Assembly (NCBI RefSeq): GCF_008704855.1
Contig: NZ_CP023691.1
Location: 8,370,001-8,434,000 of the forward strand
Source: Streptomyces platensis
GTDB taxonomy: Bacteria > Actinomycetota > Actinomycetes > Streptomycetales > Streptomycetaceae
Direction: 5' to 3'
Length of the DNA: 64,000 bases
Positions 45,390-53,176 of this stretch are shown one piece after another. The notes beneath the pieces are model-generated. The model saw only the letters and a list, made by a program, of their open reading frames with translations, was not told where the DNA came from and did no database searches. The stretch's first letter is position 1. The number at the start of each line of letters is the position of its first letter. A program made the translations under genes and the position numbers.

Positions 45390-45949
45390 ATGCCGAACCG
45401 CACTCCCGAACCCACCACCCTGCCGGAAGACGACACCCTCCTGCCGTTCGAGGGACCGTCCCCCTACGAGGACTACATCCACGCCTCCGTGCTGTCCTCT
45501 CTGCAACAGCCCCTGACCGCTGCACCCGAGGAGATGCCGTTCCTGGTCCATGACTCATGGACACCGATAGCAGAACTGACGCCTCTCCAGTTCAAGGGCT
45601 TCCGGGCCGTGTTCGGGCGGGCATCCGGATTCCAGTCGGTGATGTACCGGCACCTGGAGTTCCTGCTCGGCGACAAGTCCGAGGCGATGACCCGCCCGCA
45701 CCGCGGCCCCCGGCGGTCCACGCGGAGCTGTGCGAGTCCCTGGCCCGACCGTCGCTCTACGACGAGGCGTTGGGCCACCTGCACCGCCAGGGCCTCCCCG
45801 TCCCCGCACACGTCCTGGAACACCCTGCGGCCACGCCGTACGAACCCGACCCCGACGTCGAGGACACCTGGCGGCGGATCTACTCCGGTCCCCGACACAA
45901 CCCGTTGGTGGCTCTGGGCGAAGCCCTCCCTCCCGTCAGGCGCCGTTGA
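45390..45949 (+). pseudogene. Tryptophan 2,3-dioxygenase (AntN-like), broken
   Basis: The intact family opens P-Y-x-x-Y-I-x-x-x-x-L-L-S-L-Q-x-P and has about 270 residues. Here P-Y-E-D-Y-I-H-A-S-V-L-S-S-L-Q-Q-P is followed after F-L-V directly by S-W-T-P-I-A, so about 50 residues, including the distal haem-pocket part, are lost. G-F-Q-S-V-M-Y-R-H-L-E-F-L-L-G follows. At about 45713 the frame changes: V-H-A-E-L-C-E-S-L-A-R-P-S-L-Y-D-E-A continues in another frame. The C-terminus, including the last haem-contacting helix, is missing after L-G-E-A-L, where the M43 protease remnant begins on the other strand. In antimycin loci AntN makes N-formylkynurenine, the route to anthranilate. This copy cannot work. 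Confidence 0.87.
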
Positions 45950-46573
45950 AGGTCGACCGGGCGCTGTCGAGGGTGGCGTCCATGCGGGCTACCTGGCCCC
46001 GGGTGAACATGAACATGGACTTGTCGTCGGTGTAGTCCATGTAGTTGACGAACATGTCGCCGTCCGGCCCGTTGCTGCAAGACAGCCGAGGGAAGGTCGG
46101 GGTCTGAAAGTTGGGACCGCCGGAGTTCGGGGTGTCTTCGACGAGGTCGCTGCCGTTGCAGCCGTTGTCGTCGTCGCCCCAGATGTGCAGCAGGTTGAGC
46201 CAGTGCCCCACCTCGTGGGTAGTCGTGCGCCCACCGTTGAAGGGAGCGGAGGCGGTGCCGGTCGTACCGAAGAACCGGTGGCCGATGACCACCCCGTCCG
46301 TCTCCGCGGGACCACCCGGGAACTGGGCATAGCCGAGTATCTCGTTGGGGTCGTTGGGGCCGAAGATGCGCGGACATACCCAGAGGTTGAGGTAGCGGTT
46401 CCGGTTCGCGGCGTTGCCGGGTCTTCGGCCATCAGCAGATGGTGCACCGGCATCGTGCCGCAGCCTCGGTGGGCAGGAGCAGTGGCCGCATCAATCTCGG
46501 ACAGCTCATACCTCCAGGTGCGCGCGGGCAAGGGCGGTGAGGACGCTGCGAGTCGGGTGGGGGATCGGCGCAT
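45936..46573 (-). pseudogene. M43-family zinc metalloprotease, internally deleted
   Basis: The C-terminal piece (46425-45936) has the catalytic H-E-V-G-H-W-L-N-L-L-H zinc site, the preceding Y-L-N-L-W-V-C and G-Y-A-Q-F-P strands, the N-Y-M-D-Y Met-turn and a normal end. An N-terminal piece in another frame (from ATG 46573) reads G-C-G-T-M-P-V-H-H-L-L, as in secreted M43 (pregnancy-associated plasma protein-A type) proteases. About 70 residues between them are deleted and the frame is broken. The 3' end abuts the broken dioxygenase tail. Confidence 0.75.
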
Positions 46574-46694
46574 CCCGACTCCCTTGATTGCCAGGAGGTT
46601 TCCGTCGACCAGTGGTTTCTGGCACGTCCCGGTGTCCTTCCTTGGGCTTGAGACAATCGGCAGGACCGTACGAACGAATACAGGGGTGGAGATC

Positions 46695-46889
46695 ATGGTC
46701 AATCTGGTGCTGCTCGGCGTCTTGGTGGTCGCCATCGGCGGGTGCGTATGTGTGCTGTGGGCGGGGCGCGGCGGGCCCCGTTGGGTCCGCGGTGTGGCGA
46801 GCGTGACGCTCGCCGTGAGCGAGCTGGTGCGTCGCGCCGAGAAGAGGAACCGGCGACGGAGCTCGGGGACCACCAGTGGCCGCGACTAG
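46695..46889 (+). CDS. Small single-pass membrane protein
   Basis: A 64-residue product: one hydrophobic helix (about 3-24, V-N-L-V-L-L-G-V-L-V-V-A-I-G-G) followed by a basic, Arg-rich cytoplasmic tail. GGGGTGGAG lies at ribosome-site distance from the ATG. The positive-inside rule puts the tail in the cytoplasm. Function unknown; it may be a chance frame. Confidence 0.5.
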   Translation: MVNLVLLGVLVVAIGGCVCVLWAGRGGPRWVRGVASVTLAVSELVRRAEKRNRRRSSGTTSGRD

Positions 46890-46910
46890 CAGTTTCGTTT
46901 GGATCAGTCG

Positions 46911-47160
46911 GTCGTTGGTCCGGGTGTGCCGTTAACAGATGCGCAGTGGGCGCGAACTGAGCCGCTGCTTCCGAACCGGACGCCGAAGCGGGTTGGACGC
47001 TGGCGTGATCACCGGGAGGTGATCGACGCGATCGCCTTCAAGTTCCAGACCGGAACACAGTGGATGCACCTACCGGAGAAATGCGGCAACTGGAGAGGTG
47101 TCTACAACCGGCTGCGGATGTCGGCCCTGGAAGGCACCTGGGAGCGAGTGCTCACGGACC
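46911..47160 (+). pseudogene. IS5-type transposase, N-terminal remnant
   Basis: The reading L-T-D-A-Q-W-A-R, L-L-P-N-R-T-P-K-R, G-R-W-R-D-H-R-E-V-I-D-A-I and N-W-R-G-V-Y-N-R-L-R-M is the N-terminal insertion-sequence transposase domain of the IS5 group. The match stops after T-W-E-R-V-L-T, and the catalytic domain is absent. It is the type of protein whose C-terminal tail is seen at 15505. Confidence 0.78.
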
Positions 47161-47800
47161 CCGACGAGTGGTTGCGCGCGATCGACGTCCAGGATCAGCA
47201 GATGGGCACCTACGGCATGACGTCATGTCACCGCGAGATGGCGGCCCGGTGGCACCCATCCGAGCGTCCATTATGGGCGCCGGCGAAGAGATCAAGTCCA
47301 AGGCCGATCGGGCGTCGGGGAGTTGGCGGACCTGGCAGAGATGCTCCAGGCCGTAGCCCGTGGCTGGTACCCCGATCTGGCACCACATCTTCGTGTCCGG
47401 GCGGAGGCACTCAGCGGCGTCCGGCCCCCCCCCGGCGGAGTCCGAAGTATCAGCCTGAACGGGTGTGGCGACGCCGGTCATGCGATCGCTGTCGGACGAC
47501 AGGAGATTGTCAGCGGTTGGCGACATGTCTGGTTTCAGTGGCTCAGTTCCGGGCGGCGGTAATCCGCGCGGTGCGGGTCAGCCGGTGGCCGAGGATGCTG
47601 TCGGCGCCGAAGACGGGGCCGCCGCAGAATGGAGCCGCAGTTCCGACTGCCATCCAGCGCAGGAGGTGAAGCTCCTCGGCGGGGGCGGGGGCGGGGGCGG
47701 GGGCGGGGGCGGCGGAGCGCCGGCTTCAGGAGCTGCGCGCCGGCGGTGTGCTGACGCCGCGCACGTATGGATGGTCGCCTGCAGCGCCGGGAGCAGCGGC
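47161..47800. other. Intergenic region with no supported gene
   Basis: About 640 bases right of the transposase scrap. Open frames on both strands contain no known domain. It includes the G-rich hexamer array at 47681-47710. Confidence 0.4.
47681..47710 (+). repeat. Five perfect GGGGGC hexamers
   Basis: (GGGGGC)5 with further GGC at both edges. Five runs of five G on the plus strand could form a G-quadruplex, and repeats of this kind are prone to slippage. It may also be a lineage-variable locus. Confidence 0.9.
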
Positions 47801-48762
47801 TTACGGAGGCGGGGTCAGTTTGATCAGGAAGTTTTGGTCGGCGGCGCCGGAGCAGCGGCCTTGGACGATTTCCGCTCCCTCTATGGTGTCTTGGTCACTC
47901 AGGCTCAGGCATTGGTTTGCGATAACCGGGCGGATGCGGAAATGGGCGGTGTCAGGTGGGCCGTAGCGTTCGAGGAGGTTGCGCTCCGGCCCGTTCGCCA
48001 GGACGGTGAGGCAGCCGATGCCGTACTTCGGGTGATGCCACTGGATCTGGACGATGTTTTTGCCCAGCGGTTCGAGGAACACGCGCGGCTGGATGGCCTT
48101 CTCGCAGTTTTGTTGTGCGGCGATCGCGGTTTGGCATCGGCCGGTTCGGTCCTTGCCTTCGGTGAGGCACAGCTCAGGTGTGCGAGCTGGATGGATGTGC
48201 GCCCAGCTGCCTACCGCCAGCATGCGCAGTCCGGTCACGGGCATTGCGGGCAGGGGGTGTGCGTGGGCTGGTTGGAGAACAGGCTGCTGGCGCCGAGCGT
48301 GCCCGCGACGCCGATCCCGACAGCGCCGAGCAGACCAACAGTCCGGCGCCACCACGGGACGTGGGCGGGGGCCGGCGCCTCGGTGAGTGGTCCGTCGGGC
48401 TTGTCATCACGACCGTCGCCGGGTGCTGCGGGCTCGGTGGTGGCGATTCGACGACGCATCTCAAGCCACTTCTGCGCTTCTTCGTCGCTGAGGCCGCACG
48501 CTCGGGTGAGGGCGTCGATAAACCGTTCTCGGGGCAGGGTGACACGCCCGAGAGTGGTTTCGATGGTGCTGGCCGGGAGCGTGTCGCTGTGTGCGGTGGC
48601 CTTGTCCTCGAGTTGGCGGTACGTCAGGCCGGACCAGATGCGCAGTATGCGCAGTGCCGCGGTGAACTCGGCAGGGGTTTGGCCTGCGTGGGTTGTGGCG
48701 GATCCTCCAGCGGCTTGGCAAGGCCGTCCCCCTTCTGGCTCATTGCCGCAGGATGACCCCAC
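47801..48762 (-). pseudogene. HTH / membrane / lectin-like protein, frameshifted
   Basis: The first part (48762-48235) has an XRE-type helix-turn-helix (W-S-G-L-T-Y-R-Q-L-E, then L-P-R-E-R-F and A-C-G-L-S-D-E-E-A-Q-K-W), then a W-W-R-R-anchored transmembrane helix (about 140-160). It stops in C-P-Q-C-P. In a neighbouring frame the sequence continues V-G-S-W-A-H-I-H-P-A-R-T-P-E-L-C-L-T-E-G and ends at 47801 in a beta-trefoil-like region (Q-C-L-S-L-S-D, then I-V-Q-G-R-C-S-G). I read this as one gene for a cytoplasmic HTH, membrane helix and extracytoplasmic ricin-like domain, with a one-base slip near 48245. The C-terminal part also seems to lack one trefoil strand. Confidence 0.65.
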
Positions 48763-49086
48763 AGATCATCACTGGGCAACGGCTAAACCGGCCTTGTTCG
48801 GGGGCGTTCGGAACGCGATGAGCGTAGTTCCGAACAGGTGCGAACGGAGCTTCTCCTTGTCAGCCCGATGATTGTGCGGCAATCCTCGGCATCGAGCGAC
48901 TTCGGTTGTTGTCACTCGAAGTCTGGCGTTCATTCACGGGCTTTGCAGCATGTCCGGCACCAGCCCGTGGACAGGCGAGAGTCCATCGGTCGAGCGAAAA
49001 GGATGAGGTATGCGTATGCGCAGTGTCCTCGCTGGCGCGTCCGGCGGGCGCGCCAGACGCCATCGAGATAAAGAAACGGGGAAACT

Positions 49087-49953
49087 GTGATCAGACGATG
49101 GAGCGCGTTCCTCGCGGCCGCGATCGCCGCGTTAGCCCTGGGAACTGCGACGGTCCCGGCGCAGGCGGCGGCCGCTCGCGACGACAGCAACACCGAGGCG
49201 GTGTACTTCGTCAAGGGCTACTCCAAGGGCAGCCCGCCCGGGGCCAACTGCAAGACGTACTGGAAGCCGGCGACCACCGCATTCACGCAATGGGGCTGGC
49301 AGGGGAAGCTCCACACCGTGGGCTTCTACACCAGGGACAGGGGCTGCAGCGTGACCATCGCGAGGCGCGGGACCGATGCCTCGCTGCGTACGCTGGGCCG
49401 GGCACTGGCGAAGGACATCTACCGGCGGTACACCTCCAAGGGCAAGTCGGTGGACATCGTCGGTCACTCCATGGGCGGCCTGATCGTGCGGGCGGCCCTG
49501 ACGGGGGTGCAGCAGAAGTTGCCCGGATGGCCGACCAAGCTCTACGTCGAGGACGTCGTGACACTGGGCACCCCGCACGATGGACTGAGCACCCTTGCTG
49601 GGATCGGCTGCTCCCTGGCATATGGCACCCGTCAGTGCCAGGACATGAGGCACGAGTCCTCGTTCCTCGACTGGGCCGCTCAGAGCCCCCAAGGGACGCA
49701 GGGCACGGACTGGACGCTGATCGGTGCCGCTGACGACGACGTCGTGGACGACTCCGCTCTGCGCATGTCTGCGTCCCACAGCGTCTGGTACCCCGGCAGC
49801 AACGGATGGAGCCACGGGGCCCTCACGGATATCACTGCTGGCACATACGCGATGAACTACAGGAATTGGCCCACGCCACCGCTGGAGACTCAGAACGGTG
49901 CCGCGCCGATCCGGGCTGCCATGCACGCCCTGTACTGGGAGAAGAACTGGTAA
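49087..49953 (+). CDS. Secreted alpha/beta hydrolase (lipase-like), copy 1
   Basis: A 288-residue exported protein. Signal peptide: I-R-R-W then a hydrophobic alanine-rich core, with cleavage probably after A-Q-A near residue 27. The body opens with E-A-V-Y-F-V-K-G-Y, has the nucleophile elbow V-G-H-S-M-G-G-L (about 137-141), the following T-L-G-T-P-H-D-G and, late, S-H-G-A-L, which may give the catalytic histidine. It resembles extracellular triacylglycerol lipases/esterases of the PGAP1-like group. Four cysteines may form disulfides. A second copy follows 158 bases downstream in the same direction, so the two arose by tandem duplication. Confidence 0.87.
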   Translation: MIRRWSAFLAAAIAALALGTATVPAQAAAARDDSNTEAVYFVKGYSKGSPPGANCKTYWKPATTAFTQWGWQGKLHTVGFYTRDRGCSVTIARRGTDASLRTLGRALAKDIYRRYTSKGKSVDIVGHSMGGLIVRAALTGVQQKLPGWPTKLYVEDVVTLGTPHDGLSTLAGIGCSLAYGTRQCQDMRHESSFLDWAAQSPQGTQGTDWTLIGAADDDVVDDSALRMSASHSVWYPGSNGWSHGALTDITAGTYAMNYRNWPTPPLETQNGAAPIRAAMHALYWEKNW

Positions 49954-50111
49954 CCCGCCTCCCCAAGTGACCATCAGCATCCATCGACGTGCGCATCCCG
50001 ACAAACGACGGGGCCTGAGCCGCACTGAACAGGCCCGCGCGGCAGCGGTGGTGAGCTACGCGCCACCACCCTGCCGTGACAACGCTCCATCACCACAACC
50101 AGGGGGACGCA

Positions 50112-51020
50112 ATGGCAAGACGACGACGCGCTCTAACCATAGCGGCGATGTGCTTCGCCGCGCTGATAGGGCTCAACGCTCCAGGCGCAGCCGCAGACTC
50201 CCCGCCCCCGTCCCCGCCTCGCACCAATAGTACGAACGAGACGGTGTACCTCGTCAAGGGCTACAACCCCATTGTCATCTCGCAGGGGGTGAACTGCGAG
50301 TCACGGTGGGGACGCCTTATCGAGGCGATGCAGGACTGGGGCTGGAAGAAGGAACAATTCGTCCAGGTCGGCTTCTACACAGCAGATACCCTCTGCAACA
50401 TCAACCTCGCGCCGGAGGACGGCGACCGCGACCTAAGCCTGAAAGAGCTCGGCCGCCGACTGGCCTGGGACGTCTACCGCAACCACTCCAGCAAAGGCGA
50501 AAGCGTCGACCTGGTCGGCCATTCGATGGGCGGCTTGATCGTCCGGGCCGCCGTACTGGGAGTCACTTACCACGACCCCGCGGAGAGCTGGCCGCCGTTT
50601 CTCTACGTCGAGGACGCAGTCACCCTGGGAACCCCGCACTATGGGACGGGTAAAGACTGCGACTCGATCTTCGGAGCGGACCTGCAATGCCGACAGATGC
50701 TGCCCGGCTCGCAGTTCATGACCTGGCTGCACTCCACGCAGGTCCCGCAACCCACGAAGACCGACTGGACGTTCATCGGTTCCAACGCCGACACAACGGT
50801 GTCACGCAACAGCGCCACACCTACCATCGACGGAGCCCAGCACTTGGTGCGGTACCGCAAATCGGAGGGCATCGGGCACAGTGCACTGCGCGTCCTGGCC
50901 AAGGGGACAAAACGCCTGTACTACCGCAACTACGGGAGCAGTCGTTGGACCACGCTGGCAAACGGGGCAGCCCCCGTACACGCCACCAGCAACGCCCTGT
51001 ACTGGGCAACCAAGTGGTAG
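50112..51020 (+). CDS. Secreted alpha/beta hydrolase (lipase-like), copy 2
   Basis: A 302-residue paralogue of the preceding gene. It has its own signal peptide (A-R-R-R-R-A-L, hydrophobic core, likely cut after A-A-A near residue 28) and a proline/serine-rich mature start. E-T-V-Y-L-V-K-G-Y, V-G-H-S-M-G-G-L, T-L-G-T-P-H-Y-G and G-H-S-A-L are shared with copy 1, and the C-terminal A-L-Y-W-x-x-K-W is identical in type. Overall similarity is moderate, so the duplication is old. The ATG at 50112 follows AGGGGGA. The substrate is unknown. Confidence 0.88.
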   Translation: MARRRRALTIAAMCFAALIGLNAPGAAADSPPPSPPRTNSTNETVYLVKGYNPIVISQGVNCESRWGRLIEAMQDWGWKKEQFVQVGFYTADTLCNINLAPEDGDRDLSLKELGRRLAWDVYRNHSSKGESVDLVGHSMGGLIVRAAVLGVTYHDPAESWPPFLYVEDAVTLGTPHYGTGKDCDSIFGADLQCRQMLPGSQFMTWLHSTQVPQPTKTDWTFIGSNADTTVSRNSATPTIDGAQHLVRYRKSEGIGHSALRVLAKGTKRLYYRNYGSSRWTTLANGAAPVHATSNALYWATKW

Positions 51021-51201
51021 GTCACCGTTGTCGCCAGGACGAAGGCATAGCCCCGCCGGCACGCGTGCCGGGTCGTGTTACGTAGGAGCCACTCCCCTTC
51101 AGCAAGATCCCCACTCATAACCACATCAACGCCTGGGCACACGGTGCGCCCGCTGTTGGCCCGCCTCACCGCTCAGTCAGCGGGAACTCAGGAAGAGGCC
51201 C

Positions 51202-51229
51202 GTCCTGCCCGGCACGAATCGGGCAGGAC
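51202..51229. terminator. Hairpin terminator
   Basis: GTCCTGCCCG and CGGGCAGGAC form a perfect 10-bp stem with loop GCACGAAT, followed on the plus strand by AGAGCCTTTTC. It lies between the convergent hydrolase and methyltransferase-remnant genes and could serve both. Confidence 0.65.
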
Positions 51230-51245
51230 AGAGCCTTTTCTGCCT

Positions 51246-51612
51246 TCACGGCCAGCGGCAGCAGTGCGGCCATGTGCGCGTCTGCCGCCGCTCCTCCGGC
51301 GTGGTCGCCACCACGGGAGTGATCACCACCAGCGCGCCGCCCGCCCGCAAGCGCGCAGCGAGGCTGTGCAGGACCCGGGTACGGTCGTGCAGGAAGGGGA
51401 ACACCAGGCGCAGGGTGATCAGGTCGTAGCCGTCGTCGCTCAGCTCTGCCGGATCGTCGTGCTCGATGCCTAGGCACAGCCACCGCACCCGCTCGGCGCC
51501 CCCGCGCTCCTTCTGGGCACGGGGCAGGGCACCCTCGGCGAAGTCGGCCGCATCGACGGTGTAGCCGAGTTCGGTGAGGAAAACGGCGAGTTCGCCTGTG
51601 CCGCAGCCCAGC
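51246..51612 (-). pseudogene. SAM-dependent methyltransferase, N-terminus deleted
   Basis: Reading from 51612 downward gives E-L-G-C-G-T-G-E-L-A (SAM motif I), L-G-Y-T-V-D-A-A-D-F, Y-D-L-I-T-L-R (motif IV region) and L-R-A-G-G-A-L-V-V-I-T-P, a class I methyltransferase core. The usual N-terminal 40-50 residues are missing, because upstream DNA encodes the HNH nuclease remnant on the other strand. The frame runs on to 51887 but that part is antisense to the nuclease. Confidence 0.72.
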
Positions 51613-51941
51613 TCGACATCGACCACGTCGTCCCCCTCGCCGAAGCCTGGGACTCCGGTGCCGCGAAGTGGAGCACGAAGCGCCGGGAGCAGTACGCCAA
51701 CGATCTGGGCGCCGAGCGCAGCCTGGTCGCGGTCAGCCTGGGACCCAACCGCAAGAAAGGCGATAAGGATCCGGCTGAGTGGATGCCGCCGGCCAACGAC
51801 GCCACCTGTACCTACGCCACTGACTGGATCTCCACAAAGCTCCGCTGGAAGCTGACCGCCGACCACGCCGAGATCAAAGCCCTGCACATGATCGCCGCGA
51901 ACTGCAAAGACGCGACAGTGACGTTCACACCGGCACCGTAG
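51609..51941 (+). pseudogene. Secreted-type HNH endonuclease, C-terminal part
   Basis: From 51609 the plus strand reads D-I-D-H-V-V-P-L-A-E-A-W-D-S-G, the HNH motif of the DUF1524/GmrSD-C-like nucleases that Streptomyces secretes. Then come R-R-E-Q-Y-A-N-D-L, S-L-V-A-V-S, N-R-K-K-G-D-K-D-P and a Y-A-T-D-W-I-S-T-K-L-R-W region to a TAG stop. Signal peptide and N-terminal domain are missing. The break lies within a few bases of the methyltransferase break. Confidence 0.75.
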
Positions 51942-52083
51942 AGCGCCGTGATCCTTGCTGTCCCAGGCCTGGACATCTCCACTCCAGCAGTAGGAAAGAT
52001 CAGGCGCTGGGCATCCTCACCGGTCTACCGGACCGGCCCTATGACTGCCGCAGGTGAACCACCACTGCACGGAAGGAACTGAC

Positions 52084-52299
52084 GTGACCGGTCGATCAGC
52101 CACCGTGACGAAAGCGGTCTTAGCCGGCCTGGGCTGCGGGGCTCTCTCCTTCGCCGTCTCCGTACCTGTCCGGGCCAGCCTCTACGGCGAGCAGATTCTC
52201 TCCGGAGGCAACCTCAGCACCTTTGCCGTGGTCACCACAGCAGCAACGGCCGCGACCTGGTTCGGCATCAACCGCCGGAACACTCGCACGACGGACTGA
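52084..52299 (+). CDS. Small membrane protein
   Basis: A 71-residue protein with two hydrophobic stretches (about 9-28, A-V-L-A-G-L-G-C-G-A-L, and 45-60, F-A-V-V-T-T-A-A-T-A-A) and a basic tail. The GTG at 52084 is preceded by GGAAGGAA; a longer frame from 52054 is less likely. No family recognised. Confidence 0.55.
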   Translation: MTGRSATVTKAVLAGLGCGALSFAVSVPVRASLYGEQILSGGNLSTFAVVTTAATAATWFGINRRNTRTTD

Positions 52300-52943
52300 C
52301 GAACCGCGTCACGCACCGACTCGCATGACAGCCGGGCCCATATGGCAACTCTGGCGGCTCACCTCGATCGGACGCGTCGCCTAGCGACAGATCGACGACG
52401 GATGGGACGACAACGCCTCCACCGGCCTCACCTGATGCCAGCCCAACCGAGGAGCGCCCGTCGGCGCTGACCGTGTCCCCTCAGGGACGGCTGCGGTCCG
52501 GCGACGTCATCACCGGCCGCAGCCGGATGCCGGAGGCATGCGAGTGCCGCCACCGGCGCGGGGGCCCTCGCGGCAACGCGGCCTCCCGCAGTGTCCCGAG
52601 TCGCAGTTGGAGCCGCAGACCGACGGGATGAACCTGTCCCAGGGGGAACCCTCGGACTCGACCAGAATCGCGCCCCGATCTCGATGTGCTCAACCGCAAT
52701 TGAGCGAGGAATGACATAACGGTTGGCGCATATGGGCCCTGACCTGCGGTAAAGGCCACAGAGATGCAGCGGTACTGCAAGGCGTAGAGCGGGATGAGCG
52801 TGAGACAAAAGGCCCAGTGGACACCCGATCGGGTCATCAGCGGCCCGGTTGTGCGCCAACATCAGATGCGTGCCACTCGAAGGGCGACGGCAACCGCTCT
52901 CGTGTGCACGGCAATGGAGCCGCACCCAGACAAGGGAGAACCC
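52300..52943. other. Intergenic, no recognisable gene
   Basis: About 640 bases of average composition. A minus-strand frame at 52481-52837 has no recognisable domain and poor codon character. Nothing else seen. Confidence 0.4.
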
Positions 52944-53174
52944 GTGTCCCACCTGCCCCTACCCGGAGCTGCCTGTGTGGAGTCCGGTGAGCCACCGCTC
53001 ACCACCCCCGAGGCAACGATCATCGTGATCGTTCTGGTCCTGGCCACCCTGCTGGCGCTTGCGGGCCTCCCGAGCCTGTCCGTCTTCGTGCTGCTGGCCG
53101 AGGCCATCGACACCGGTCTCCGGCTCGCCCGCCGACTGCCCGCGACGCACCGCGCCGACGCGCAGCGGGGTTGA
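52944..53174 (+). CDS. Small single-pass membrane protein
   Basis: A 76-residue product: a short N-terminal part, one strong transmembrane helix (A-T-I-I-V-I-V-L-V-L-A-T-L-L-A-L, about 22-42), an amphipathic helix and a basic tail. AAGGGAGAA precedes the GTG at 52944; an upstream in-frame ATG at 52914 is possible. Its stop lies 2 bases before the next gene's start, so the two are probably one transcript and this may be its membrane partner. Confidence 0.6.
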   Translation: MSHLPLPGAACVESGEPPLTTPEATIIVIVLVLATLLALAGLPSLSVFVLLAEAIDTGLRLARRLPATHRADAQRG

Positions 53175-53176
53175 CC

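Noticed and set aside
45390..46889. A 499-residue protein spanning the dioxygenase remnant
   Set aside because: Only the first 108 codons are dioxygenase. The rest is out of frame and antisense to the protease remnant.
51246..51887. A 213-residue methyltransferase starting at 51887
   Set aside because: The upstream third is antisense to the HNH nuclease fragment and has no methyltransferase character.
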